Source: Anaerolineae bacterium (GTDB lineage Bacteria; Chloroflexota; Anaerolineae; Anaerolineales; Villigracilaceae). From it: a stretch of DNA of 64,000 nt. Every line of letters starts with the position of its first letter. Within the stretch, counting starts at the first letter, position 1. The notes beneath the pieces were generated by a model that made no database searches, was not told where the DNA came from, and worked only from the letters and a program-made list of their open reading frames with translations. The translations under genes were made by a program, and so were the position numbers. The stretch is taken from the NCBI GenBank assembly GCA_018645405.1, contig JABGOQ010000087.1, positions 1-64,000 on the forward strand, read 5' to 3'. Of this stretch, positions 7,453 to 14,883 are shown piece after piece.

Positions 7453-8535
7453 CTACATTTTCTTCAAAGCTTTCAACACTGCATCCACTTGCTCAGGCGT
7501 GCCAACGCTGATGCGGATATGGTCGTCTAAGCCGGGTTTGTTGAAGTAGCGGATGAGAATGCCTTGTTTTGCCAAATCCGCTTTGAGAGCGGCGGCATCT
7601 CGCCCGACGACACGGCAGAGAATGAAGTTGGATTGGGATGGATAGGGTTCTAAATAATCTACCTTCTGTAACTCTGCATAAAGTCGTTCACGTTCGGCGA
7701 TGATTTTTTGACCGATTTCTTCGAGTTGGTCGGCGTGACGGAGGGCGGCTAGCGCAGCTTCACTCGCGGCAACGGAAACATTATAGGGCTGTTTGGCTGT
7801 CCAGAGATAGGGCATCAGCCAAGAGGGGAAGACTCCGTATCCAACTCGGAGACCGGCTAGCCCTGCCCATTTGCTGAAGGTGCGGAGGACGATTAAATTC
7901 TCTCTTTTAGCGACTTCTCGGATCTGCGTTGAGGCGGGCGGGGCGAATTCCATGTAAGCTTCGTCGAGGACGAGGAGCAGATTCTGTTTCAGCAAGGCAT
8001 CCAGCAATTTGGGGGCAAGCAAGCCTCCATCAGGGTTGTTCGGCGTGGCGAGGAAGAAAATCTTCGGCTGATGTTCAGCAATCGCGTCGAGGAGGGCATC
8101 CGCATCCACAGAAAAATCATCCAAACGAGGAATATCAATTATCTGCCCACCGTTGATGGCAGTGTCGAAGGCGTACATCCCAAAAGTTGGAGGGCAATTG
8201 AGAATGGTGTCGCCGGGATTGATGAAAAAGCGGAGGAGAAGATCAATAAGCTCGTCGGCACCCGCTCCGGCAAGGATATTTTCAACGGGAATTTGGTGAT
8301 AATCGGCAAGGGCGCGGCGGAGAAAACGGCTCTCGGGGTCGGGGTAAATGTGGGCGTAGGGCAGGCTGTAGAGGGCATCGGCGACGGCGGGGAGAATGCC
8401 GTAGGGGTTTTCGTTGGCATCAAGTTTGATAATTTTCTCAGCGGGAATGCCAAGTTGCTCGGAAAGTGCCTCGAAGGGGAGGATGGGGGTATAGGGTTCG
8501 AGGTCGAGGAGGTGGGGTCTTAGAAGATTTTTCAT
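7453..8535 (-). CDS. hisC: Histidinol-phosphate aminotransferase
   Basis: This 360-residue PLP-dependent fold-type I aminotransferase converts imidazole acetol phosphate and glutamate into histidinol phosphate. The N-terminal part has LDANENPYG, the substrate-phosphate region. The PLP-contact NNPDGG and the aspartate in LVLDEAYMEF come mid-protein. The Schiff-base lysine lies in TFSKWAGLAGLRVGYG. Length and order fit HisC. The ribosome binding site is weak, so expression may depend on readthrough from hisD. The gap to hisD is occupied by a 95-base palindromic element. Confidence 0.95.
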   Translation of the reverse strand: MKNLLRPHLLDLEPYTPILPFEALSEQLGIPAEKIIKLDANENPYGILPAVADALYSLPYAHIYPDPESRFLRRALADYHQIPVENILAGAGADELIDLLLRFFINPGDTILNCPPTFGMYAFDTAINGGQIIDIPRLDDFSVDADALLDAIAEHQPKIFFLATPNNPDGGLLAPKLLDALLKQNLLLVLDEAYMEFAPPASTQIREVAKRENLIVLRTFSKWAGLAGLRVGYGVFPSWLMPYLWTAKQPYNVSVAASEAALAALRHADQLEEIGQKIIAERERLYAELQKVDYLEPYPSQSNFILCRVVGRDAAALKADLAKQGILIRYFNKPGLDDHIRISVGTPEQVDAVLKALKKM

Positions 8536-8550
8536 TTTAGGCTACTTTTT

Positions 8551-8645
8551 TTCACCACAGAGGACACGGAGTTCACAGAGTTTTTTGAGAAAAAAGAGAA
8601 GACCAAAAGGCTTTTCTCAGTGCTCTCTGTGAGCTCTGTGGTGAA
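8551..8645. repeat. Imperfect intergenic palindrome between hisC and hisD
   Basis: The left arm begins TTCACCACAGAGGACACGG and the right arm ends GAGCTCTGTGGTGAA, close reverse complements. CACAGAG/CACGGAG words repeat at about 10-base spacing in the left arm. The two arms are joined by about 40 bases of AG-rich sequence. Confidence 0.8.
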
Positions 8646-8665
8646 TCTCTGAGCGAAATTCATCA

Positions 8666-9982
8666 TTATGCATTCATCATTCTGATTTTAGACGCGTTCG
8701 CGTGCGCCGCGAGCTTCTCTGTATCCGCAAAATCGGCGGCGATGGGGCTGAGAGCAGCGGCGGTTTCGGGATCGAGGGCAACCACGCTAGAGACTTTGAC
8801 GAAATCGAGCAAGTTCAGTGGTGAAGCAAAACGGGCTGTGCCGCCAGTGGGCATGACGTGGCTGGGGCCAGCGACATAATCTCCGAGGGCTTCAAAGGAG
8901 TGTTCGCCGAGAAAGAATCCACCGGCATTGTTGATTTTATCCATCAAGGCTTTGGGATCGCGCACGGCGAGGCAAAGATGCTCTGCGGCGTAATCGTTTG
9001 CCAGTTTGGAAGCTTCTTCGAGGGTGGGGATAACAACGATTCCACCTTTATTTTCAAGAGATTCTTCGATGATTTCCGCACGGGAGAGTTTTGCAGTCTG
9101 CTCCGTGACTGCTGCCTGCACTTTTTTCGCAAAATCGGCTGAAGTGGTGAGCAAAATTGCACTCGCTTGCACATCATGCTCTGCTTGAGCGAGCAAATCT
9201 GCTGCCACCCAAGCGGGATTTGCCTCCTCATCGGCGATGACCATTGTTTCTGTTGGTCCCGCTAAACCGTCAAAACCAACCAAGCCATAAAGTTGCTGTT
9301 TGGCGAGTGTGACGAAGAGATTGCCTGCGCCGACAATTTTATCTACACGCGGCAAGGTTTCTGTCCCAAAAGCCATCGCCGCAATCGCTTGTGCGCCACC
9401 GACTTGGCAAATCTCGTCCACACCACAAATATATGCTGCCGCCAAAATCGAATCATGCGGATTTGGCGGGGTGCAGACAACCACATCCTTTACGCCCGCA
9501 ACTTGGGCGGGAATGACGCTCATCAGCAGCGACGATGGCAGCGGCGCAGTCCCGCCCGGCACATAAATGCCGACGCGTTCAATCGCTGTGAAACGCTGAC
9601 CAATTTCTCCGCCCATTTCATTCGTCAGCCAACTGGTGACGGGCTGTCTCTCGTGAAAATCACGAATCCGCGTAGCAGATTTCTCCAAAACTTCCTGCAA
9701 GCGAGCGGAGATGCGCTCATAAGCAGCAGCCAGTTCATCTTTGCCGATTTTGAAATTTGGTTCGTCAAAGCGATCGAGGGTCGCATTCCATTTCTGCACC
9801 GCCTTATCGCCATCTTCGTCAATAGATTGAAGAATCTGCATCACCGCCTGATGCGGCATCACGCCCTCGCCAAAAACAGACTCTGTCCTCGCAAGGGTGG
9901 CGGGAGAATAGCTGTCTTGGTAAATTGGATTGCGTTTTAGTAAATCTTTCTTTGCTTCTTCAAGTTGATAGATTTTAATCAT
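8666..9982 (-). CDS. hisD: Histidinol dehydrogenase
   Basis: This protein of about 438 residues oxidises histidinol twice with NAD to give histidine, the last pathway step. Conserved segments include GIYVPGGTAPLPSSLLM, VGGAQAIAAMAFGTET, GPTET, LAQAEHD, the catalytic Glu-His in AAEHLCLAV, and GPSHVMPTGGTAR. A TTG-initiated frame opens at 9994, but the GGAG in that TTGGAG is better read as the ribosome binding site for the ATG at 9982. The gene follows hisG and precedes hisC, the usual arrangement. Confidence 0.97.
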   Translation of the reverse strand: MIKIYQLEEAKKDLLKRNPIYQDSYSPATLARTESVFGEGVMPHQAVMQILQSIDEDGDKAVQKWNATLDRFDEPNFKIGKDELAAAYERISARLQEVLEKSATRIRDFHERQPVTSWLTNEMGGEIGQRFTAIERVGIYVPGGTAPLPSSLLMSVIPAQVAGVKDVVVCTPPNPHDSILAAAYICGVDEICQVGGAQAIAAMAFGTETLPRVDKIVGAGNLFVTLAKQQLYGLVGFDGLAGPTETMVIADEEANPAWVAADLLAQAEHDVQASAILLTTSADFAKKVQAAVTEQTAKLSRAEIIEESLENKGGIVVIPTLEEASKLANDYAAEHLCLAVRDPKALMDKINNAGGFFLGEHSFEALGDYVAGPSHVMPTGGTARFASPLNLLDFVKVSSVVALDPETAAALSPIAADFADTEKLAAHANASKIRMMNA

Positions 9983-10014
9983 CATAATCTCCAAGTTTTG
10001 GCTCTGTTTTTTTC

Positions 10015-10080
10015 AACGCGAATATTTTTTAAATAAAAAACTTTTATTCGCGTCATTCGCCAATTCGCAGCATTCGCGTT
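10015..10080. repeat. Imperfect intergenic palindrome between hisD and hisG
   Basis: The outer arms are AACGCGAAT and ATTCGCGTT. The right half carries four ATTCGC-like words at about 9- to 10-base spacing. It sits just downstream of the hisG stop codon in the operon. Confidence 0.75.
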
Positions 10081-10092
10081 AAAAAACAAGGC

Positions 10093-11091
10093 TCATTCCA
10101 GTGCTTTTAGCATCGCCGTTAATTCTTCAGGCTCTTCTTCAAAAATATAATTCACATCCGAGACGACCACGCCGCTGCCCCCCACCGCGCGGATTTCACG
10201 AATCGCTTCATGCAGTTCAGATTTCGCCACAATCAGATGCACCGCGAACCAATTCTCATCGTCCCGTGTAATGACTTGCGAAATGGTCGGTCCCTGTAAG
10301 CCACCAATCACATCCTGCTCAAAAATTTTCGATGCAACACTTTCAGGAGAATCCCCGCGGATATTCGCAAAAATCGCCAAACGGTCTTCTGCTCGCAAAT
10401 ACGCGCTCAAAACTTCCAAAAGTTGCACCGCAATCTCCCGCACATCTTCATTTTCCTTCAAACGCGCCTTGTTCGCAATCAAACAAGCCTGCGCTTTCAA
10501 AATCTCGCCACCCCCCAAAATCTTCAAATGGTTGTCTCGCAAAGTCGTGCCCGTTGAGACAATATCCATAATCAAATCGGCATAGCCTACGGTTGGCGAG
10601 ATTTCTAAAGTGCCTTCTGCTTGGATGATTCTAAACTGGATGCCGCTATTCTGCTTAAGAAATTGCGTAGTCAGATTTGGGAATTTGGACGCAATTTTAA
10701 GTTCGCGTTTTAGGCTTGCTTCCATTATGGACAGATCGGCGAGGGAATTAACATCTTCCCACTCCTGCGGCACAATCATATTCAAGGAGCATTTTCCAAA
10801 CCCCAATTTTTGATGCAATTCAAGAATATCGCCATTCTCACCTTTCTTCTCAAGGAAAATATCGCGTCCTGTAATGCCAAAATCCACGCTCCCGTCGCGT
10901 ACACTATAAACAATATCCGTAGGACGCTGAAAGATAATCTCCACATTCGGAAAACGTGGAATAGTCGCCATATACTGGCGTGGATTCGGCTTATAAACCT
11001 TAAAGCCCACCTTGGCGAGTAGCTCCTTGCTCTTCTCTCCCAAACGTCCCTTGCTAGGGAGGGAGATTCTGATTTTACGGTCTTCTTGCAT
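10093..11091 (-). CDS. hisG: ATP phosphoribosyltransferase, long form
   Basis: This 332-residue enzyme commits ATP and PRPP to histidine synthesis. The N-terminus RISLPSKGRL and the later DIVSTGTTLRDN loop (PRPP binding) are family signatures. The C-terminal roughly 100 residues form the regulatory domain of long HisG (for example GPTISQV and VGGSGVVVSDVNYIF), which normally confers feedback inhibition by histidine and makes HisZ unnecessary. No hisZ is present in the window. The start at 11091 follows an AAGGAG site. It is the first structural gene of the operon. It is preceded by a leader with a histidine-rich small ORF and a terminator. Confidence 0.96.
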   Translation of the reverse strand: MQEDRKIRISLPSKGRLGEKSKELLAKVGFKVYKPNPRQYMATIPRFPNVEIIFQRPTDIVYSVRDGSVDFGITGRDIFLEKKGENGDILELHQKLGFGKCSLNMIVPQEWEDVNSLADLSIMEASLKRELKIASKFPNLTTQFLKQNSGIQFRIIQAEGTLEISPTVGYADLIMDIVSTGTTLRDNHLKILGGGEILKAQACLIANKARLKENEDVREIAVQLLEVLSAYLRAEDRLAIFANIRGDSPESVASKIFEQDVIGGLQGPTISQVITRDDENWFAVHLIVAKSELHEAIREIRAVGGSGVVVSDVNYIFEEEPEELTAMLKALE

Positions 11092-11115
11092 AAATGCTCC
11101 TTTTATTTTTTCGAA

Positions 11116-11140
11116 CACGGAGTTGCACGGATTACGCGGA
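11116..11140. repeat. Half element of the periodic repeat class upstream of hisG
   Basis: CACGGAGTT, CACGGATT and CGCGGA words follow one another at 8- to 10-base spacing between the attenuator terminator and hisG. The opposite arm is absent. The same words form the left arm of the element at 58671-58770. Confidence 0.55.
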
Positions 11141-11162
11141 GAAAGATTTTATGGCTATGGAG

Positions 11163-11200
11163 AAAATAAAAAAGCACTTCCCGTGTCGAGGAAGTGCTTT
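11163..11200 (-). terminator. Candidate his attenuator terminator
   Basis: An 11-bp perfect stem (11171-11181 with 11190-11200, 8-nt loop) is followed on the minus strand by a T-rich tract of pattern TTTTTTATTTT. It lies downstream of the histidine-rich leader ORF and upstream of hisG. It would therefore stop transcription before the first structural gene unless an alternative fold forms. Confidence 0.85.
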
Positions 11201-11229
11201 TGAAAATTTACTGAGTTTTTCTGAAATTG

Positions 11230-11325
11230 CTACGAAATCTCAATCACCTTAAAGCAAACACACCCGACTTGATTGTCAGTTTTATGGGCGTGACGATGAT
11301 GAAGGTTGCTGAATACTTTTTTCAT
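11230..11325 (-). CDS. hisL: Histidine-rich leader peptide of the his operon
   Basis: This 31-codon ORF starts MKKVFSNL and continues His-His-Arg-His-Ala-His at residues 9-14. It ends with TAG 30 bases before the attenuator stem. Four histidine codons in six are unusual and sit where a stalled ribosome could influence folding of the downstream RNA, as in classical histidine attenuation. There is no Shine-Dalgarno site. The candidate -10 box ends only 10 bases before the ATG, so the transcript may be almost leaderless. Only a 6-nt complement (11251-11256 against 11195-11200) is obvious as an antiterminator pairing. The mechanism is therefore inferred. Confidence 0.7.
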   Translation of the reverse strand: MKKVFSNLHHRHAHKTDNQVGCVCFKVIEIS

Positions 11326-11335
11326 AACAGGGACG

Positions 11336-11364
11336 AGTTTATCACAGCAAAAGAGATGGTGCAA
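11336..11364 (-). promoter_or_regulatory. Candidate promoter of the his operon
   Basis: On the minus strand TTGCAC (11359-11364) and TAAACT (11336-11341) are separated by exactly 17 bases. The -10 hexamer and spacing match the metK promoter at 12854-12882. Initiation would fall one to four bases before the leader ATG. Confidence 0.65.
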
Positions 11365-11375
11365 GAAAAATTGCA

Positions 11376-11411
11376 TTAAAAAGACCTCGAGTATTTTTAT
11401 ACTCGAGGTCT
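11376..11411 (-). terminator. Intrinsic terminator of metK
   Basis: A perfect 12-bp stem (11382-11393 with 11400-11411) with a 6-nt loop is followed on the minus strand by TTTTTAAT. It begins 10 bases past the metK stop codon and separates metK from the his operon promoter. Confidence 0.9.
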
Positions 11412-11420
11412 CGCATAAAT

Positions 11421-12632
11421 CTATACGCCAGCAGCAGCTTTTAATGCTTCTGCTCTATCTGTGCGTTCCCAAGTAAACTCGACATCTTCACGCCCAAAAT
11501 GACCATAGGCTGAGGTCTGACGATAAATTGGTTTACGAAGGTCAAGGTCACGAATAATTGCACCCGGGCGCAAATCAAAATGTTCATCAATCAGGGCTGA
11601 AATTTTATCGTCTGAGATTTTCCCAGTACCAAAAGATTCAACATTGATAGAAAGTGGATGCGCAACACCGATAGCATAGGCAAGTTGAATTTCACAACGA
11701 TCGGCAATGCCAGCCGCAACGATATTCTTTGCAACCCAACGCGAAGCATAAGCTGCTGAGCGATCTACTTTCGTGGCATCTTTACCAGAGAAAGCACCAC
11801 CACCATGACGTCCCATCCCACCATAAGTATCTACGATAATTTTTCGGCCAGTCACACCAGCATCACCCATAGGACCGCCAATTACAAAACGTCCAGTGGG
11901 ATTAACGAAGATTTTCAAATGATCATCCACCATATCGGCAGGCAAAATGGGATTAATCACATGCTCAATAATCTGCGCACGAATATCTTCGGCAGAAATG
12001 TCAGGGGCATGTTGTGTACTAATGAGCACTGTATCTACACGTTTAGGTTGCCCTTTTGAATACTCAATCGTTACTTGGCTTTTCCCATCTGGGCGTACCC
12101 AATCCAAAGTTCCGTTTTTGCGAACTTCGGTCAAACGTAAAGTTAGCTTATGAGCCAAATAAATAGGCATAGGCATCAGCGTGGGGGTTTCATTACAGGC
12201 GTAACCAAACATCATGCCCTGATCGCCCGCGCCAATGGCTTCAATCTCAGCTTCGGTCATTTCGCCAGATTTTGATTCAAGGGCCTCATCCACACCCATC
12301 GCAATATCAGAACTCTGACTGGCAACAGCAGAAAGAACACCACAGGTATTCCCATCAAAGCCTTTTTTACCGCGATCATAACCAATCTCGTTTACAACTT
12401 TGCGGACGAGTTTATCAAAATCTACATAGGCTTCAGTCGTAATTTCGCCTAATAACATTACATAGCCAGTTTTAATTGCAGTCTCACAAGCCACTCGAGA
12501 TTTCGGGTCTTGCTCCAAGCAAGCATCCAAAACTGCATCGCTGATCTGGTCACACATCTTGTCAGGATGACCCTCAGTCACAGATTCAGATGTGAACATC
12601 AGGCTTTCGGAAGTCATAAAAGTTGTACTCAT
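11421..12632 (-). CDS. metK: S-adenosylmethionine synthetase
   Basis: This 403-residue enzyme makes S-adenosylmethionine from methionine and ATP. The signature motifs are intact: [16 protein letters not shown] near the N-terminus, the ATP-binding [12 protein letters not shown] in the middle, and the P-loop-like [19 protein letters not shown] in the C-terminal third. Length is normal. The ATG has a GAGGTG site upstream. A SAM-I riboswitch with its own terminator occupies the 5' leader, so the gene is switched off by its product. It is monocistronic, with its own terminator at 11376-11411. Confidence 0.98.
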   Translation of the reverse strand: MSTTFMTSESLMFTSESVTEGHPDKMCDQISDAVLDACLEQDPKSRVACETAIKTGYVMLLGEITTEAYVDFDKLVRKVVNEIGYDRGKKGFDGNTCGVLSAVASQSSDIAMGVDEALESKSGEMTEAEIEAIGAGDQGMMFGYACNETPTLMPMPIYLAHKLTLRLTEVRKNGTLDWVRPDGKSQVTIEYSKGQPKRVDTVLISTQHAPDISAEDIRAQIIEHVINPILPADMVDDHLKIFVNPTGRFVIGGPMGDAGVTGRKIIVDTYGGMGRHGGGAFSGKDATKVDRSAAYASRWVAKNIVAAGIADRCEIQLAYAIGVAHPLSINVESFGTGKISDDKISALIDEHFDLRPGAIIRDLDLRKPIYRQTSAYGHFGREDVEFTWERTDRAEALKAAAGV

Positions 12633-12644
12633 TTTTCACCTCAT

Positions 12645-12685
12645 AAAATAGAAAATGCCCTTCAGGTATTCTTGAAAGGGCATTT
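12645..12685 (-). terminator. Expression-platform terminator of the SAM riboswitch
   Basis: A stem of about 11 bp (12653-12663 with 12675-12685) is followed on the minus strand by TTTTCTATTTT, ending shortly before the metK ribosome binding site. It is the expected OFF structure of the upstream SAM aptamer. Confidence 0.85.
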
Positions 12686-12711
12686 GTCGCAAAAAAAATT
12701 GCACGGCTGCC

Positions 12712-12821
12712 CTCTCATCTTCCAGAAATTTCACTGCCGGAATTAGCACCTTGATTTTTTATAAAAAAACTAGGTTGCCGAGGCTTCAAAGGGCCGGTCC
12801 CTCCGCCTCTCTGGATAAGAG
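12712..12821 (-). promoter_or_regulatory. SAM-I (S-box) riboswitch aptamer
   Basis: Read on the minus strand, the P1 stem is CTCTTATC (12814-12821) with GATGAGAG (12712-12719). Between them are the S-box consensus blocks AGAGAGGCGGAGGGAC, CCTTTGAAGCCTCGGCAACC and AAGGTGCTAATTCC in the right order. SAM binding should stabilise P1 and let the downstream terminator form, closing metK expression. Confidence 0.96.
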
Positions 12822-12853
12822 TTGCCGTATTGGGGCTATTTAATTGTGGCGGG

Positions 12854-12882
12854 AGTTTACCATAGCGAATAAAACAAGTCAA
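12854..12882 (-). promoter_or_regulatory. Promoter of the metK riboswitch transcript
   Basis: TTGACT (12877-12882) and TAAACT (12854-12859) on the minus strand are separated by 17 bases. Initiation would fall near 12847, about 26 bases before the aptamer. The -10 hexamer and spacing equal those proposed for the his operon. Confidence 0.8.
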
Positions 12883-12966
12883 ATTTTGGATAGGAAACAT
12901 CGCATCACCCCTGAATTTTAACTTGATTCCCTTTACAGAAATTGAATTGAAAACAATATCTACGGT

Positions 12967-13008
12967 TAAAAAATAAGCCCTGACAGGATTTGAAATCCTG
13001 TCAGGGCT
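12967..13008 (-). terminator. Intrinsic terminator after the FGE-fold lipoprotein gene
   Basis: A perfect 15-bp stem (12976-12990 with 12994-13008), 3-nt loop, is followed on the minus strand by TTATTTTTT. Its stem carries the CCTGACAGG word also seen at 2770-2802. The flanking sequence 12883-12966 shows nothing else recognisable. Confidence 0.88.
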
Positions 13009-13064
13009 ATTAAATTTAGCGGTAATTTTTCTCTACCAACTAACGCTATTTTAGCGGAAGCAAA

Positions 13065-14015
13065 TTAGTTACCAGAAGCGCAGCGGAAACCGATTTTCGG
13101 AGATGATTCACCGTGGAATTCAGGAGAATCCATATCGTTGGCATCAGGGTTTGGTCCACTGGCATGACCACGATTGGTAACGCGGATATCCTTCTCCACA
13201 TCCTGATAAGAACCACCACGAATAACGCGCAGTTGAGAAAGCATTCCCTTTGCCGCAAGGGGACCAGAAGGATTGGCGGCAACCGCAAGAGAGTAATAGC
13301 CTGCATCATAAAAATCGGAGACCCACTCCCAGACGTTACCAGACATATCAAGGACGCCATAAGGGCTGGCACCTGCCGGGAAACTGCCTACGCGAGAAAC
13401 ATCATTGATCTTATGATCAAAGTTAGCACGCGAAGTATCAGGACGCTCATCACCCCAAGGGAAACTGCGGAAGTCATCACCGCGAGCGGCACGCTCCCAT
13501 TCTGCTTCGGTCGGAAGACGTTTGCCAGCCCATGAACAGTAATCGGTTGCATCGCCCCAAGTGACATAAATAACTGGGTAATCGGCATATTCTTCGGTGT
13601 TAAAATATTTCTGGTGCTTTTCAGATCTGAAGAAATCGGGCGGTTCACAAGCCCCGTCTTGTACACAAATCATATACATAGCATTGGTAATTTCAAGTTT
13701 ATCCAACCAGAAAGCTGACATGGAAACCGCGTGATCAGGTTTCTCATCTTCCTCTGCTTTCACATCGAGACCGCCCATGCGGAAGCTACCCTCAGGGATG
13801 AAGACCTGCACCATTCCATCCACAGGGGAAACACGCTCTGAACCAGCTTCGGTAGATTGATCAGCTGGAGCTGCGGTCGCATTAAGCGGAACCGGTGTGG
13901 CAGTAGGAAATGCAGTAGCAAGAGGAATTGGTGTCGGTTCAGCATCTTGACCTACTCCGCCACAAGCGGCGAGGAATAGCATTAGAACCATTAATACGGG
14001 AAATAGTTTCTTCAT
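13065..14015 (-). CDS. Lipoprotein with an FGE-sulfatase (formylglycine-generating-enzyme-like) domain
   Basis: This 316-residue protein starts with a lipoprotein signal ending FLAACGG, so Cys18 is probably lipidated. A Pro/Thr-rich linker follows, to about residue 65. The rest is an FGE-sulfatase domain: IPEGSFRMGG, LDKLEITNAMY, YPVIYVTWGDATDYC, GKRLPTEAEWERAARG, GNVWEWVSD and RVIRGGSY. The cysteine pair that carries out catalysis in true formylglycine-generating enzymes, expected after RGGS, is absent. A non-catalytic binding role at the cell surface is therefore more likely than sulfatase activation. The ATG has an AAGGAG site. It is flanked by its own terminator and by a divergent response regulator gene. 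Confidence 0.9.
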   Translation of the reverse strand: MKKLFPVLMVLMLFLAACGGVGQDAEPTPIPLATAFPTATPVPLNATAAPADQSTEAGSERVSPVDGMVQVFIPEGSFRMGGLDVKAEEDEKPDHAVSMSAFWLDKLEITNAMYMICVQDGACEPPDFFRSEKHQKYFNTEEYADYPVIYVTWGDATDYCSWAGKRLPTEAEWERAARGDDFRSFPWGDERPDTSRANFDHKINDVSRVGSFPAGASPYGVLDMSGNVWEWVSDFYDAGYYSLAVAANPSGPLAAKGMLSQLRVIRGGSYQDVEKDIRVTNRGHASGPNPDANDMDSPEFHGESSPKIGFRCASGN

Positions 14016-14196
14016 TTGATTCTCCTTGAATCGTTATTTTTACCTATGCTCACAGTATATCGGTGGTCTTTTTTTTTTGTTATCACCCAATGGTCACAAT
14101 TTTGTATTATTTCGTGACTTTGTGCGACTAATGACTTATAATGTCTTCATAAAGAAAATCAACCGCCTAGAAATAAACTACTTACAGGAAAAATCC

Positions 14197-14883
14197 ATGC
14201 CCTCAGAAACTAAAGCAATTCGAGTTCTAATCGTCTGCGATCAAAGTGATACCGCCCCTCTGTTGGGATATATGATTCGCGAAAAAGGACTGAATGCGAT
14301 CATCGAAACTTCTGTGCAACGAGCATTGGATCGCGCAATCGAAGTCATGCCAGATCTAATTGTGATTGATGTAAATGCGCCCCACTCAGAACGGATTGCC
14401 CTTGCAAAAAAATACCGCTCTCTAAGCAGAAAGCCGGTTTTGCTCTTTTTACCAACTCACCATGAAACCGAAATTCTGGAAGCCTACCACGCGGGCGTTG
14501 ACGAGTGTATTGTAAAGCCAGTTAGTCCTGCTATTTTTCTGGCAAAAATTGCATCTTGGGCTAAACGTAGCACAACCGCTCCCCTACGCCCACTCACAGC
14601 TCCTCAACTTCGGCTCAACTCCGCCAAGCGTCTTGCTCGCACAGCAGAGGGAGAAAAGATCAGCCTCACCAATCTCGAATTTCGTCTTTTAGGTTTGCTA
14701 ATGAATCGCCCCGGACATGTCTTCAGAAACGAGGAGATTATCCTCGCCGTTTGGGGCATTTCTGACCAAAGTGATCAAACCGCTCTCAAAAACGTCGTTT
14801 ATCGTTTACGAAAAAAACTAGGCGATAGTCGAGAATATATGATCCAAACTTCGCCGGGGGGCTACAGTTTTACTGAAGATTAG
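14197..14883 (+). CDS. OmpR/PhoB-type response regulator
   Basis: This 228-residue protein has an N-terminal receiver, with the phospho-acceptor aspartate in LIVIDVNAP and the conserved lysine in CIVKPVSP. A C-terminal winged-helix DNA-binding domain follows (LTNLEFRLLGLLMNRPGHVF and VVYRLRKKLGD). The acidic pocket after beta-1 reads VCDQ, a weaker version of the usual pair. The start at 14197 follows AGGAAAA and begins MPSETKAIRVLIV; the longer upstream reading has no family support. No histidine kinase is adjacent, so it is an orphan. Its stop codon overlaps that of the convergent C39-like gene, leaving no room for a terminator between them. Confidence 0.92.
   Translation: MPSETKAIRVLIVCDQSDTAPLLGYMIREKGLNAIIETSVQRALDRAIEVMPDLIVIDVNAPHSERIALAKKYRSLSRKPVLLFLPTHHETEILEAYHAGVDECIVKPVSPAIFLAKIASWAKRSTTAPLRPLTAPQLRLNSAKRLARTAEGEKISLTNLEFRLLGLLMNRPGHVFRNEEIILAVWGISDQSDQTALKNVVYRLRKKLGDSREYMIQTSPGGYSFTED

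Noticed and set aside
9983-9994. TTG at 9994 as the hisD start
   Set aside because: The TTGGAG there is better explained as the ribosome binding site of the ATG at 9982.
2311-10080. Periodic intergenic repeats read as CRISPR-like arrays
   Set aside because: The words are 7-10 bases, degenerate and palindromic, with no unique spacers of uniform length and no cas genes.
11163-11325. T-box control of the his operon
   Set aside because: No T-box motif is seen. A short ORF with His codons and a simple terminator fits attenuation better.
12712-12821. T-box leader before metK
   Set aside because: The motifs are those of an S-box aptamer; the T-box sequence and a specifier loop are absent.
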